A stretch of 64,000 nucleotides of DNA from JAAXGX01 sp965203565. GTDB lineage: Bacteria > Acidobacteriota > Vicinamibacteria > Vicinamibacterales > UBA8438. The translations under genes were made by a program, and so were the position numbers. Location: contig OZ241896.1 in NCBI GenBank assembly GCA_965203565.1, positions 2,356,001-2,420,000 on the forward strand. The letters are read 5' to 3'. How positions within the stretch are numbered: position 1 is the stretch's first letter; each line of letters opens with the position of its first letter. Under the pieces are notes generated by a model, which worked only from the letters and a program-made list of their open reading frames with translations, was not told the origin of the DNA and ran no database searches. Positions 18,112-30,424 of the stretch are shown piece by piece.

Positions 18112-19365
18112 ATGGCCGTGTCCGGCGCTGACCTGCGGCCGATCCTGTCGCTGGACGCGCTGGATCGCGGCCGGCGGCCGATCGCCGTCCTGATCGCCGG
18201 CGCGGCGCTGGCGCTCGGGGTCCGCTGCCTGCTGCTGCCTTCCGAGGTGATGAACCGGACCTTCATCCGCTGGTACGACTTCATCGTGCGGAACGGCCAC
18301 TTCGCCGCCCTGCGACACGACTTCTCCGAATACAACGTCCCGTATTTCTACCTGGTGGCGGCGGTTTCGCTTCTCGCTCCTGAAACTTCCGCCGTTCACG
18401 TCAAGATCATTCCGATCCTCTTCGATTTCGCGCTCGCCTGCTGCGTCGGCCTGTGCGTGCGCCTGCGATATCCCCGGTCGCGGATCGTTCCGATCCTGGC
18501 GGCGCTCGCCGTGCTGCTTGCGCCCACCGTGGTCATCAACGGCGCGATGTGGGGTCAAATCGATTCCATCCATACGACGTTTCTGGCGGCGTGTCTCTAC
18601 TGCCTGCTCCGCCGGCGGGCCGCGCCGGCGTGCGTCGCCTTCGGGTTGGCGCTCGCCTTCAAGCCGACGGCGGGCGTGCTGGCGCCCCTGCTCCTGTGGC
18701 TCCTCGTGAAGCGGGACGTGAGCTGGCGCTCCCTGCTCCTGATCCCGGCCGCCTGGCTGGCGGCGCTTCTGCCCGCCTGGGCGATCGGCCGGCCTCTCGG
18801 CGAGCTGCTTCTGATCGACTTCGAGAACGTGGCGCGCCATCAGCAGTACCGCCTGTCGATGAACGCGCCCAACTTCTATCTGTGGATCCCCCAGGCTTGG
18901 CGCGGCTTCTGGCCGGAGGGCGCCGGGGCGGCGCTGACCGCCGGCGTGGTGGGCGCCGTCGCGGTGCTGCTGCGCCGGAGCCGGGCAGGCGTCACCGGCG
19001 AGCGGCTGGTGCTGCTGGCGGCCTTCTCGGCGCTCGCCGTCCCCTGTCTCCTGCCCAGGATGCATGAACGTTACTTCTTCCCCGCCGACGTGGTGACCAT
19101 CGTGCTCGCGTTCTGGCGGCCGCGCTACTGGTACGTGCCGATCGTCGTCGGCCTGACGTCTCTCTTCGAATACGTCGTCGCCCGGCACGGAGTCTGGATC
19201 GTCGCCCTGCCGCCCGGTCCCCTCTTCCCGCTGCCGTTCCCCCTGCCGGCGGCCGCGCTGCAGGCGACGGTCATGCCTCTGCCGCTGCTGGCGATCCTCG
19301 TCCTGCTGGGCCGGCGGATACTGCTGACGTACGGGCCGGCGGCCCGTGGCAAGGCGCCCGGCTGA
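18112..19365 (+). CDS. Polytopic GT-C glycosyltransferase, Gpi18-like mannosyltransferase family
   Basis: About 417 residues from ATG 18112 with roughly ten hydrophobic helices. It carries an N-terminal acidic loop (RWYDFIVRNGHFAALRHDFSEYNVPYFYL), the motif NGAMWGQIDSIHTTFL, an AFKPTA segment and a periplasmic HERYFFP motif. The WGQxD and HERYF pair is characteristic of COG5542-type integral-membrane glycosyltransferases, which use polyprenyl-phosphate sugars on the outer face of the membrane. It stands alone in plus orientation between minus-strand genes, just downstream of a copy of the dispersed repeat. A GTG at 18040 is an alternative start. Confidence 0.75.
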   Translation: MAVSGADLRPILSLDALDRGRRPIAVLIAGAALALGVRCLLLPSEVMNRTFIRWYDFIVRNGHFAALRHDFSEYNVPYFYLVAAVSLLAPETSAVHVKIIPILFDFALACCVGLCVRLRYPRSRIVPILAALAVLLAPTVVINGAMWGQIDSIHTTFLAACLYCLLRRRAAPACVAFGLALAFKPTAGVLAPLLLWLLVKRDVSWRSLLLIPAAWLAALLPAWAIGRPLGELLLIDFENVARHQQYRLSMNAPNFYLWIPQAWRGFWPEGAGAALTAGVVGAVAVLLRRSRAGVTGERLVLLAAFSALAVPCLLPRMHERYFFPADVVTIVLAFWRPRYWYVPIVVGLTSLFEYVVARHGVWIVALPPGPLFPLPFPLPAAALQATVMPLPLLAILVLLGRRILLTYGPAARGKAPG

Positions 19366-19388
19366 CGGCGTGAGGCGGAATCGAACCG

Positions 19389-20078
19389 TCAGAAGCCGAA
19401 GAGGGTGCGCGCCGTCGCGGCGGCCGCGGCGACCGCGGCGCAGACGGCGAACGCGGCGGCGGCGATCGGCAGGGTTCGGCGTCTCCACAGGACCGCCAGT
19501 CCGATCGACAGCAGCATCGCCCACAGGAGGAAGAAGGGGTCGACGACGCTCAGCAGCCTGAAGGCGAACGCGTCGTCGTCGAGCGTCGGTCCGAACGTCG
19601 CGAGCGTGACGGGAGGCGCGAGCGATCGCCGCCAGCAGCCGAGCGGGACGACGACGAGCTGCTGGACCACGAACGCCGCGCCGGCATGGACGACCACGGC
19701 GAACGTCTGCCGGAAGCTCGCCGTCGATCCGACGCATGCCCGGCCCGCGGCCTGCAGGGCCCCGGCCAGACCCAGGCTGACGGCCGGCGCGACGGCCAGC
19801 ACGAAACCGAAGACGGTCCAAGGCGCCAAGCCGACCTGCCGCGCCAGGTCGGCGCGCTTCTCCTCGGTGACGGCGCGCCCGACCGCCTCCATCCAGGCGA
19901 CCATCCCGTCGAGCATCTCCCGCTGCGCGAAACCGGCGCTCGCGAGCAGGCTGCTCCCGCCCGCGACGACGCCGGCGCCCAGCGCCAGCATCCCGAACCA
20001 GCGCGGATCGGCGGCCACCTGCTCGAACGTCCGGCGCGGCGCCGCGAGCACGCCGAAGAATCTGGCGCCAAGCCTCAC
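19389..20078 (-). CDS. Yip1-family integral membrane protein
   Basis: A 229-residue protein. The N-terminus RFFGVLAAPRRTFEQVAADPRW matches the start of Yip1/YIF1 domain proteins. Five hydrophobic segments follow, ending in VCAAVAAAAATARTLFGF. The domain is widespread in bacteria, with no defined activity. It begins 6 bp after the mutL stop, which suggests translation from the same transcript. Confidence 0.7.
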   Translation of the reverse strand: MRLGARFFGVLAAPRRTFEQVAADPRWFGMLALGAGVVAGGSSLLASAGFAQREMLDGMVAWMEAVGRAVTEEKRADLARQVGLAPWTVFGFVLAVAPAVSLGLAGALQAAGRACVGSTASFRQTFAVVVHAGAAFVVQQLVVVPLGCWRRSLAPPVTLATFGPTLDDDAFAFRLLSVVDPFFLLWAMLLSIGLAVLWRRRTLPIAAAAFAVCAAVAAAAATARTLFGF

Positions 20079-20084
20079 GGCAAG

Positions 20085-21877
20085 CTACACCCGCTCGAAG
20101 CGCTTCTCGATCTCTGCCCGGGACAGGCGGAGGAGCACCGGCCGGCCGTGCGGGCAGACCGTCGAATAGTCGGTCCGGCGCAACTCCTCCAGCAGCCAGA
20201 CCATCTTCTCCGTCGTCAGCCGGTCGTTCGCCTTGACCGCGGCGTGGCAGGCGGCGGTCGCCGCGATCCGGCCGACCGCCTCGTCCACTCCGGCCCCGCG
20301 CTCCAGCCCTTCGAGGTCCTCGGCCAGCGCGCGGACGGCCGATTCGCACGCGGACCGGCCCAGAAAGGCCGGGACCGCCGCCACGCGGACGCTGTCGCCG
20401 CCGAACGGCTCGACGTCGAAACCGAGACGATCGAGCTGTCCGGCGTGCGCCGCCAGCGCGCCGCGGGCGGCGGGCGGCAGCGCGATCACCAGCGGATCGA
20501 GGAGCCGCTGCGCTTCGATCGAGCCGCGCGTCAGGCGGCCGGTCACCTGCTCGAACAGGATCCGCTCGTGCGCCACGTGCTGATCGACGATGACGACGCC
20601 GGCGTTGTCGACGGCGACGATGAACGTGTCCCGGAACTGCCCCAGCGGGACGAGCGGCCCCGTCTCCGTCTCCCGAACGACCTGCGCGCCGCCGACCGCG
20701 GCCGGATCCGGCGGCGACTCCCGGACGGCCGCGGCTCCCGCGCCGGACAGGTTCGTATCCGGCCGACGGAAGACGTCGGTCACCGGTCCCCAACGGCTCG
20801 CCGCCGCCGTTCCGGCGACGACGCCCGGAATCGATTGCGCGCGCGGCGCGGGCGCACGGCTCCCGGCCGGCGGCCGGAGCGGCACGTGCGGCGCGTCCTC
20901 CTGCCCGAGCGCCTCGGCCATCGCCCGCTTGACGACCTCGTGCACCAGCGACTGCTCCAGGAACCGGACTTCGGCCTTGGTCGGGTGGACGTTGACGTCG
21001 ACCCGATCCGGCGGGAGCTCGATGAACAGGTGCGTCTCCGGACTGCGCGGCTTGATGGTGGCGCGGCTGTAGGCGTCGTTGACGGCGTGCAGGACGGTCC
21101 GGTCCTTCACCGCGCGGCGGTTGACGAACAGGTGCTGCGGACCGCGCGTCGGCCCGCCGGCCGCCAGCGCCGCCGCCCGGCCGAACAGGCGGATCCCCGC
21201 CGCCTCCTTCCGTACTTCGACCAGGTCCGGACGGTCGCCGTACACCTGGAAAAACCGGTCGGACGCAGCCGCCGCGGGCGGGTAGTCGAACAGCGTGCGC
21301 GGTCCGCTCCGCAGCCGGAAACCGACCTCGGGGTGCGCGAGCGCGAGCTGCGTCAGCAAGCGGGAAACGTGCGCCGTCTCCGCGCCGTCCGACTTCAGGA
21401 ACTTGCGGCGCGCGGGACGTTGCAGAACAGATCGCGGACCTCGACGACGGCGCCTTCCGGAACCCCGGCCTCGGTCACGACGGCGGCGCCGCCGCCGTCG
21501 ACGCGCACCTCGACGCCCCGCGAGACGCCCCGGACCCGCGTGCGCAGCCGGAGGCGCGACACCGACGCGACGGCCGGCAGCGCCTCGCCCCGGAAGCCGA
21601 GCGTCGCGATGGCGGCGAGGTCCTCGGCGCTCCCGATCTTGCTGGTGGCGTGGCGCTCGACCGCCAGCTCGGCGTCGGCGGGCGTCATCCCCTCGCCGTC
21701 GTCCTCGACGCGGATCAGCCGCTTGCCGCCGAACTCTATCGTCACCGCCACGCGCGTCGCGCCCGCGTCGAGGGCGTTCTCGACCAGCTCCTTGGCGGCC
21801 GACGCGGGCCGCTCGACCACCTCGCCCGCCGCGATCTGGTTGGCGAGGCCGGCGGGCAGCTTCCGGATCCGGCCCAT
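20085..21877 (-). pseudogene. mutL: DNA mismatch repair protein MutL, single-base frameshift
   Basis: The N-terminal half (ATG 21877; MGRIRKLPAGLANQIAAGEVVERP, GHKL ATPase motifs ELVENALDAGA, DDGEGM and TLGFRGEAL) runs into a stop at 21395. The C-terminal half (LLTQLALAHPEVGFRLRSG to the C-terminus at 20085) continues in another frame. The expected NVPARRKFLKSD reads NVPRAASS because one G is missing from the CCGGCGCGCC-like tract near 21405-21415. With it restored the protein would be about 597 residues and complete, including DQHVAHERILFE, ACHAAVKAND and CPHGRPVLLRL, which correspond to the endonuclease and metal-binding motifs of MutL proteins lacking MutH. It is either an assembly error in a GC run or a true frameshift. 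It sits 8 bp downstream of ppdK. Confidence 0.85.
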
Positions 21878-21885
21878 GTCGGAGG

Positions 21886-24621
<2,736 letters not shown>

Positions 24622-24686
24622 GTCGGATCCGATCCGGGACTGAACTGCCGTCCCGTATTATAGTCACCCTGCATTTCATCCACTCC
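24622..24686. promoter_or_regulatory. Divergent promoter region between ppdK and a GT2 gene
   Basis: A 65-bp intergenic stretch. On the minus strand it holds a perfect -10 TATAAT (24657-24662) for ppdK. On the plus strand it holds TATTAT (24656-24661), 25 nt before the GT2 start. Neither has a good -35 match, so activator dependence or a weak promoter is possible. Confidence 0.45.
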
Positions 24687-25667
24687 ATGGTCGACGCTCC
24701 TCGGGACCGATCCGGCGCGGCGCTGCTTTCCGTGGTCGTCCCCTGCTTCGACGAAGCGCCTGTTCTTCGCGAAACGCACCGCCGCGTCACGGCGGTTCTC
24801 GAGTCCGCTCCGCCGCCGCTCGACTTCGAGATGATCTACGTCGACGACGGCAGCCGCGACGAGACCCCGCGCATCCTTCGAGAGATTCAGCGCGCCGACG
24901 CGCGCGTGCGGGTCCTCTCCCTGTCCCGCAACTTCGGCCAGTACGTCGCCTTCACCGCCGGCCTGCACCACGCCAGAGGCGACGCCGTGGTCATCATGGA
25001 CGCCGATCTGCAGGATCCGCCGGATCTCGTAATCGCCATGCTCGATCGCTGGCGGCAAGGCGTCGACGTCGTCTACGGCGTCCGCACGCAGCGTGCGGGC
25101 GAGAGCGTTTTCAAGCGCTGGTCGTCGAAACTGTTCCACCGATGCGTCGACCGGATCGCCTACGTCGCCATTCCGCCCGACTCCGGCGAGTTCCGCCTGA
25201 TGGATCGCGCAGCGGTGGACGCGTTCCTGGCCATGCCGGAACGCGACCGCTTCATTCGCGGCATGGTGGCGTGGACAGGTTTCCGGCAGGAGCCCGTTCA
25301 CTTCGAGCGGCCGGCCCGGGCGGCGGGCGAGACCAAGTACGGTCTCGGAAAGATGATGCGCGTCGCCGTCGACGGCCTCGTCTCGTTCTCCTTCGCGCCG
25401 CTGCGGCTGGCGCTCTGGGCAGGCGTTCTCGGCTCCGCGGCGACGCTCCTGGGCGTCGGCGCCGCGGTGGCCATGCGCATTCTCGACGGCGCATGGACGA
25501 TCATCGTCATCGCCGTGGCGCTTTTCGGCAGCGCACAGTTGATGATCCTCGGCATCTTCGGAGAATACCTGGGACGCATCTACAACGAGGTGAAACGGCG
25601 CCCGCTATACGTGATCAAGGAGCGTCTGGGGTTCGAGCCCGCGAACACCGGAAAGGACGGCGGCTGA
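24687..25667 (+). CDS. DPM1/GtrB-like family 2 glycosyltransferase with two C-terminal membrane helices
   Basis: A 326-residue polyprenyl-phosphate sugar transferase. The GT-A domain shows SVVVPCFDEAPVL, YVDDGSRDET, NFGQYVAFTAGL and the nucleotide-metal motif MDADLQDPP. RFIRGMVAWTGFRQ and GETKYGLGKMMRVAVDGL are typical of the DPM/GtrB/ArnC group. Two transmembrane helices (GVLGSAATLLGVGAAVAMRI, IIVIAVALFGSAQLMILGI) and a basic tail complete it. It likely transfers a sugar from a nucleotide donor to undecaprenyl phosphate, making donors for GT-C enzymes. It lies in opposite orientation between glyS and ppdK and uses more A/T-ending codons than its neighbours, which suggests insertion. Confidence 0.88.
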   Translation: MVDAPRDRSGAALLSVVVPCFDEAPVLRETHRRVTAVLESAPPPLDFEMIYVDDGSRDETPRILREIQRADARVRVLSLSRNFGQYVAFTAGLHHARGDAVVIMDADLQDPPDLVIAMLDRWRQGVDVVYGVRTQRAGESVFKRWSSKLFHRCVDRIAYVAIPPDSGEFRLMDRAAVDAFLAMPERDRFIRGMVAWTGFRQEPVHFERPARAAGETKYGLGKMMRVAVDGLVSFSFAPLRLALWAGVLGSAATLLGVGAAVAMRILDGAWTIIVIAVALFGSAQLMILGIFGEYLGRIYNEVKRRPLYVIKERLGFEPANTGKDGG

Positions 25668-25684
25668 CCGCGCCGCGCGGGCTG

Positions 25685-27940
25685 CTACGCCGACACGATC
25701 TCCGACACGTCGGCGAGCTGCAGGATCGCCTGCTCGACTTCCCGCACGAGACGGAGGCGGGCGCGCCGGAGCGCCGGGTCGTCGGCCATGACGAAGACGT
25801 CGGTGAAGAACCGGTCGACGGCCGGCCCGAGCGCCGCCGCCGCGGCGAACGCCTCCCGGAACCCGGCGCCCGCCTCCACCGCGCCGGCGATGACCGATCG
25901 GCGCGCCGCCAGCTCGTTGAAGAGCGCGCGCTCGGCCGGCTCGACGAGCGTCGCTTCGAACGGATCGTCCGGGGTTCCCGCCGCGCCTTGACCGGCCGGC
26001 ATCTCGCCGGCGATGTTCCGCACCCGCTTGAACAGCGTGGCCAGCATGCGGAAGTCGGCCGTGCCGGTGAAGTCGGGCAGCGCCTCCAGCTTGCGGCGCG
26101 CATCGAGCGGCCGGATCGCGTCGAGCGGCTGGTGGGTCACGGCGCGCACGTTGCGCCGGTCGAACCCGCGCTCTTCCAGAAGGTACCGGAGCCGGTCGAG
26201 GAGGAACGCCGTCTCGCGCGCATTGCCGGCGGCGCGGGCTTCGTCCCCGCCGAGGGCCGCCTCGTGCGCTTCCTGCGCGAGGCGGCGTACGGCTCCGACC
26301 GCAGGGCGCGCCTCCAGGCCGGTCAACTCCGGCAGATCGATCAGGACCCGGAGCATCCCCTGCGCCTGGCGGCGGATGCCGAGCGGGTCGCGCGAGCCGG
26401 TCGGCTTCTCGCCGGCGCCGAACAGGCCGGCGACGGTGTCCGCCTTGTCGGCCAGCGCCACCGCCGCCCACGCAGCCGCCGCCGTGCCCAGGTCGTCCCG
26501 TGACGGCGGATCGCCCGCGCCGACGCCGACCGGCAGATAATGGTGGTGGACAGCCCGCCAGACCGTCTCCGGCTCGCCCTGCTCGCGCGCGTAGACGCCG
26601 CCCATCACCCCTTGCAGCTCCGGAAACTCCCCCACCATTTCAGTGGTCAGGTCCGTTTTCGACAACAGGCCGGCCCGACGCGCGTCCGCGGCGGCGTCCG
26701 GACGGCCCAGCAGGTCACAGGCGATCCGTTCGGCCAGCGCCGCCACCCGCTCCGTCTTCGCCCGGTAGCTGCCGAGCCGCTTGTGGAACAGCAGCGTGTC
26801 GAGCCGGTCGAGCCGGTCATCGAGCGGCTGCGCCCGATCCGCATCCCGGAAGAAGCGCGCGTCGCGCAGCCGGGCCGTCAGGACGCGCTCCGCGTTGCGC
26901 GCGATGCGCGCGTTGCGGGCCGGGTCGTCGCCCGGCGTGTCGGTGACCGCCAGAAAGTGCGGCGAGAGCCGGCCCTGCTCGTCGACGACCGGAAAGTAGT
27001 GCTGATGGTGCACCATGGTGGTCGTCAGCACCTCGTCCGGCAGCGCGAGGAACTCGCGCGGGAACGTCCCGGTCACCACCGCGGGATGCTCGACCAGATC
27101 GGGCGCCTCTTCGCCGAACGCCGCCGCCTCGCCCAGCGGCGCCATCCTGCCGCCCGCCGCGGCGGCGGCGGCTTCCAGCGCGCGGGTGACGCGGGCGCGC
27201 CGGTCCGCGCGATCGATCAGCACGAAGGCGCTCGCCAGGCGTTCGCGGTAGTCGGCGAACGACGTCACCTCCAGCGGCTCTCCCGGCGTCCCGGTGGCGG
27301 CGAAGAACCGGTGTCCGTACGTGACCCGGCCGGCCCGCACCGGGGCCACGCCGGCCGACTGCGCGGCCCGCGTCCGGCCTATCTCGAACGGCGCCACGCG
27401 GGAGGCGTACAGGAAGACGAGCCAGCGGATCGGCCGGCCGAAGAGGAACTCGCCGCGGCCGTCGTCGAGGGCGGCGTCCCAGCGCATCGCCTTCGGAAAC
27501 GCCAAGTCGCGCAACGTGGCGGCGAGGACGCCGCCCAGCACCGACCGCGTGGCGTCCCCGGCCTGCCGCCGCCGGCAGGCGAGGCGCTCGCCCTTCGGCG
27601 TCCGCACGCGCGCCAGATCTCCGACGTCCACGCCCTGCTTGCGCGCGAAACCGAGCGCGGCCCGCGTCGGCGCGCCGTCCGCGTCGAAGGCGGTCCGGAC
27701 CGGCGGACCGGTCACCGTCTCCTCCAGATCCGATTGCCGTTCGGCCAGTTCGGCGACCGTCGCCACGAGCCGGCGCGGGGCGGAGAACGCCCGCACCGGC
27801 GTGCGGCGCTCGATCCGCGCCTCCTCCAGACGAACGCCCAGCCGCTCGGCGAGCTGCGCCTCGATGTCCGGGATCCAGCTCGCGGGCATCTCCTCGCAAC
27901 CGATCTCCAGCAGCAGCTCCCGGTACTCCATGCTCATCAT
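25685..27940 (-). CDS. glyS: Glycyl-tRNA synthetase beta subunit
   Basis: About 751 residues, the tRNA-binding and anticodon-recognising chain of the bacterial alpha2beta2 GlyRS. It starts YRELLLEIGCEEMPASWIPDIEAQL and contains RMAPLGEAAAFGEEAPDLVEHPAVVTG-type family sequence, DEVLTTTMVHHQHYFPV, GRLSPHFLAVTD and a C-terminal DALR-like anticodon domain (FFTDVFVMADDPALRRARLRLVREV). The start ATG 27940 overlaps the glyQ stop (ATGA), so the subunits are translationally coupled. Confidence 0.96.
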   Translation of the reverse strand: MMSMEYRELLLEIGCEEMPASWIPDIEAQLAERLGVRLEEARIERRTPVRAFSAPRRLVATVAELAERQSDLEETVTGPPVRTAFDADGAPTRAALGFARKQGVDVGDLARVRTPKGERLACRRRQAGDATRSVLGGVLAATLRDLAFPKAMRWDAALDDGRGEFLFGRPIRWLVFLYASRVAPFEIGRTRAAQSAGVAPVRAGRVTYGHRFFAATGTPGEPLEVTSFADYRERLASAFVLIDRADRRARVTRALEAAAAAAGGRMAPLGEAAAFGEEAPDLVEHPAVVTGTFPREFLALPDEVLTTTMVHHQHYFPVVDEQGRLSPHFLAVTDTPGDDPARNARIARNAERVLTARLRDARFFRDADRAQPLDDRLDRLDTLLFHKRLGSYRAKTERVAALAERIACDLLGRPDAAADARRAGLLSKTDLTTEMVGEFPELQGVMGGVYAREQGEPETVWRAVHHHYLPVGVGAGDPPSRDDLGTAAAAWAAVALADKADTVAGLFGAGEKPTGSRDPLGIRRQAQGMLRVLIDLPELTGLEARPAVGAVRRLAQEAHEAALGGDEARAAGNARETAFLLDRLRYLLEERGFDRRNVRAVTHQPLDAIRPLDARRKLEALPDFTGTADFRMLATLFKRVRNIAGEMPAGQGAAGTPDDPFEATLVEPAERALFNELAARRSVIAGAVEAGAGFREAFAAAAALGPAVDRFFTDVFVMADDPALRRARLRLVREVEQAILQLADVSEIVSA

Positions 27941-28827
27941 GCCGCCGCCCCGCCGTCCGCCGCCCGATCCCGCTCCCACGCCGCGTGCGCCTCGGCGATG
28001 GCGACCGCCAGCTTCCGGACGCGCAGGACGTAGGCGGCGCGCTCGGTGACGCCGATGCTGCCGCTCGCGTCGAGCAGGTTGAAGGCGTGCGAGCACTTCA
28101 GGCAGTGGTCGAGCGCCGGCAGCGTCAGACCCGACGCCAGCAGCCGCTCGCCGAGCGCGTAGTAGCGGTCGAACAGGTCGCGGTGCGCCCGTCCGAACTC
28201 GCCGGCCGGCAGGTCGACCCGGCCGAAGGCGTACTGCGACTGCTCCACTTCCTCCCGATGCCGCACCTCGCCGTACGACACGCCCGGCGCCCAGGCGAGG
28301 TCGTACACGTCGTCCACCCCCTGCAGGTGCATCGCGATCCGCTCCAGCCCGTAGGTGAGCTCCACCGGGATCGGCGCCAGATCGAGGCCGCCCGCCTGCT
28401 GGAAGTAGGTGAACTGCGTTATCTCCAGCCCGTCGAGCAGCACCTGCCACCCGATGCCCCACGCCCCCAAGGTCGGCGACTCCCAGTTGTCCTCCTCGAA
28501 GCGGACGTCGTGACGGGCCGGGTCGATGCCGCACGCCTCCAGGCTGTCGAGATAGATCCGCTGGGCGGCGTCCGGGGACGGCTTCAGGATCACCTGGAAC
28601 TGGTGGTGCTTGAACAGCCGGTTCGGATTCTCCCCGAAGCGGCCGTCGGCCGGCCGGCGCGACGGCTGGACGTACGCCACGTTCCAGGGCCGCGGTCCGA
28701 GGACGCGCAGGAACGTCTCCGGGTGCATCGTCCCGGCCCCGACCTCGACGTCGAGCGGCTGATGGAGGAGACAACCCCGCTCGGACCAGAAGCGGGACAG
28801 CGACAGGACGAGGTCCTGGAGCGTCAT
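27937..28827 (-). CDS. glyQ: Glycyl-tRNA synthetase alpha subunit
   Basis: A 296-residue catalytic chain of the heterotetrameric class II GlyRS. Diagnostic sequence: LQDLVLSLSRFWSERGCLLHQPLDVEVGAGT, PWNVAYVQPSRRPADGR, RFEEDNWESPTLGAWGIGWQV, GLEITQFTYFQQAGG and ALDHCLKCSHAFNLLDA. The length matches the family. The ATG overlaps the recO stop, forming a tight recO-glyQ-glyS operon. Confidence 0.97.
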   Translation of the reverse strand: MTLQDLVLSLSRFWSERGCLLHQPLDVEVGAGTMHPETFLRVLGPRPWNVAYVQPSRRPADGRFGENPNRLFKHHQFQVILKPSPDAAQRIYLDSLEACGIDPARHDVRFEEDNWESPTLGAWGIGWQVLLDGLEITQFTYFQQAGGLDLAPIPVELTYGLERIAMHLQGVDDVYDLAWAPGVSYGEVRHREEVEQSQYAFGRVDLPAGEFGRAHRDLFDRYYALGERLLASGLTLPALDHCLKCSHAFNLLDASGSIGVTERAAYVLRVRKLAVAIAEAHAAWERDRAADGGAAA

Positions 28828-29573
28828 GCGCCTTCGATGTCCTGCAGCACGCGCATCGACCGGAGCTCCTTCTGGAGGTTGGACGCGATCAGGAGCCGAT
28901 GGACCGCTGCGAGCTCGCGGCCGGCGTGCGGCGGGAGGTCCGCCTCGCCCAGATCGGCCGGCGGCCGCGACGCCGCCGCGCGCAGGAACGCGAGCGCCTC
29001 CGGCGACAGGTCGGGGCCGCCGCCGGCCGCGCCGCAGTCCCGGCAGAGACACTCCCCGTGCGGAGCGGCCACCCGGGCGCCGCGGCCGCGGAGGTCCCCG
29101 CCGCACCGCCGGCAGGCGACGACCGACGGATAGACCCCCTGGAGGCGGAGCAGCCAGTACTCGAAGTACCGCGCGACCGGCGCCGCCGGCGCGCCGGCGG
29201 ACAATGCCGCCATGACCGAGGCGCCGAGCCGGAACAGCCGTTCACTCGGGTCCCCGTCGAGCGCCCATTCGTCGATCAGCTCGGCGAAATAGCCCGCGTG
29301 GCCGAGCAGGGCGGCGCCGCCGCCCGCCAGCGGGGACAGGACCGGCTCCACCCAGCTCAACCGCACGAGATCGCGGTGCTCGCGCTCGAAGTAGGCGACG
29401 CGCGCCTGCGTGAACGCCTCCAGCCCGCCGGAGAACCGTGACCGCATCCGCCGGGCGCCCCTGGCGACGCCCCGGCGCTTGCCGCGATCGCGCGTGAGGA
29501 AGACGACGATCCGATCCGCGTCGCCCAGCTTGTACGTGCGCAGGATCAGCGCGTCGGCCGTGTACAGCGGCAT
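28824..29573 (-). CDS. recO: DNA repair protein RecO
   Basis: About 249 residues from ATG 29573 (MPLYTADALILRTYKLGDADRIVVF), which fits the family N-terminus; the frame extends upstream without homology. The OB fold contains LTRDRGKRRGVARGARR. A C-terminal zinc finger shows CRRCGG and CRDC spaced as in RecO. RecO with RecR loads RecA on SSB-coated gaps. It is the first gene of the recO-glyQ-glyS run and is separated from mgtE/era by an inserted toxin-antitoxin pair. Confidence 0.9.
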   Translation of the reverse strand: MPLYTADALILRTYKLGDADRIVVFLTRDRGKRRGVARGARRMRSRFSGGLEAFTQARVAYFEREHRDLVRLSWVEPVLSPLAGGGAALLGHAGYFAELIDEWALDGDPSERLFRLGASVMAALSAGAPAAPVARYFEYWLLRLQGVYPSVVACRRCGGDLRGRGARVAAPHGECLCRDCGAAGGGPDLSPEALAFLRAAASRPPADLGEADLPPHAGRELAAVHRLLIASNLQKELRSMRVLQDIEGA

Positions 29574-29654
29574 CGTTCGAACCCGGCGCCATTCTACCCG
29601 CGGAGGAGGCCGCCCCGGCCGCACGGCGGCCTGCAGCGGCCGAGCGGACCGCGG

Positions 29655-30077
29655 TCACGGCAAGGCGCCCCAGGGATTCACCACGTCGACGCCGAGCTCC
29701 TCGAAATCGCGAACGTTCCGCGTCACGAGCGCCAGGTCGCGCGCCTGCGCCGTCCCGGCGATCAGCGCGTCCGCGGCGTCGACGGTCCGGCCGGCGGACC
29801 GCGCCCGCGCGCGGAGGCGGGCGGCGCAGCTCGCCTCCGCGCGCCCCACCGGCAGGATACGGCCACTGTGGCGCGCGGCGAGTTCGACCAACCTCGCCGC
29901 CAGCACGTCGCGGCGCGCGCCCGGCGACAGCAGCTTCACGCCGTACTCCAGCTCGTGCAGCACGACGACCGACAGCCACAGATCCGTCCTGTCGCGCAGA
30001 AACGCCGCCACCCGCGGATTGGGCGCCGGTCTTGCGGTCTCCGAAACGACGTTGGCGTCGAGGAGAAAGCCGGTCAC
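29655..30077 (-). CDS. VapC/FitB-type PIN-domain toxin
   Basis: A 140-residue PIN-domain ribonuclease with all acidic active-site residues: FLLDANVVSE, LHELEYGVKLL, DAADALIAGTA and LVTRNVRDFEELGV. The order and spacing match FitB/VapC toxins that cleave tRNA or rRNA and are held inactive by the cognate antitoxin. The start ATG overlaps the antitoxin stop (ATGA). The pair interrupts the region between mgtE and recO. Confidence 0.9.
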   Translation of the reverse strand: MTGFLLDANVVSETARPAPNPRVAAFLRDRTDLWLSVVVLHELEYGVKLLSPGARRDVLAARLVELAARHSGRILPVGRAEASCAARLRARARSAGRTVDAADALIAGTAQARDLALVTRNVRDFEELGVDVVNPWGALP

Positions 30078-30412
30078 GCGCCGGGGCCGTCACCGAAACG
30101 CTTCCGATCGAACGCCGCCCAGTCCTGATCCGTCCAGTCCGCGAACGGAACGGGACGCTCCCGGCCTTCGCCTCGGGCCGGGACTTCGACCGGTCCGGCG
30201 TCCGGCATGTTCTCGAGCAGCCATCGGCCGAGCGGCTCCCGGGGTTCGCTGCGATCGCGCCAGACGTGCGCCGGCACGACGACGAACGTCTTCCTGGCTC
30301 CGATACGCTGCGGCTCGTCCTCGGCGCGGCGCAGCACCTCCGACAACCGGGCCTTCGCCTCGGCCACGGTCCAGACGCGCGGCGCTTTCCGTTCGTACTC
30401 GATCTTCGACAT
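30074..30412 (-). CDS. Phd/YefM-family antitoxin
   Basis: A 112-residue protein with the Phd/YefM DNA-binding fold (WTVAEAKARLSEVLRRAEDEPQRIGARKTFVVVPAHVW). A C-terminal toxin-binding tail follows (GRWLLENMPDAGPVEVP...). Pairing of a Phd-type antitoxin with a PIN toxin is a known combination. A GAGGG ribosome-binding site precedes the ATG. A 17-bp-spaced promoter overlapping tandem direct repeats lies upstream and fits autoregulation. Confidence 0.85.
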   Translation of the reverse strand: MSKIEYERKAPRVWTVAEAKARLSEVLRRAEDEPQRIGARKTFVVVPAHVWRDRSEPREPLGRWLLENMPDAGPVEVPARGEGRERPVPFADWTDQDWAAFDRKRFGDGPGA

Positions 30413-30424
30413 GCGCCCTCAACG

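Noticed and set aside
18021..18131. 36-codon ORF 7 nt after a TAGAAT box
   Set aside because: Arg/Ser-rich composition with no recognisable feature. It overlaps the glycosyltransferase start in another frame, so it is more likely non-coding leader.
17896..20793. Upstream extension of the PQQ dehydrogenase frame
   Set aside because: The frame stays open by high GC, but this part is antisense to the GT-C gene and overlaps Yip1 and mutL. Homology and the signal peptide begin at 17895.
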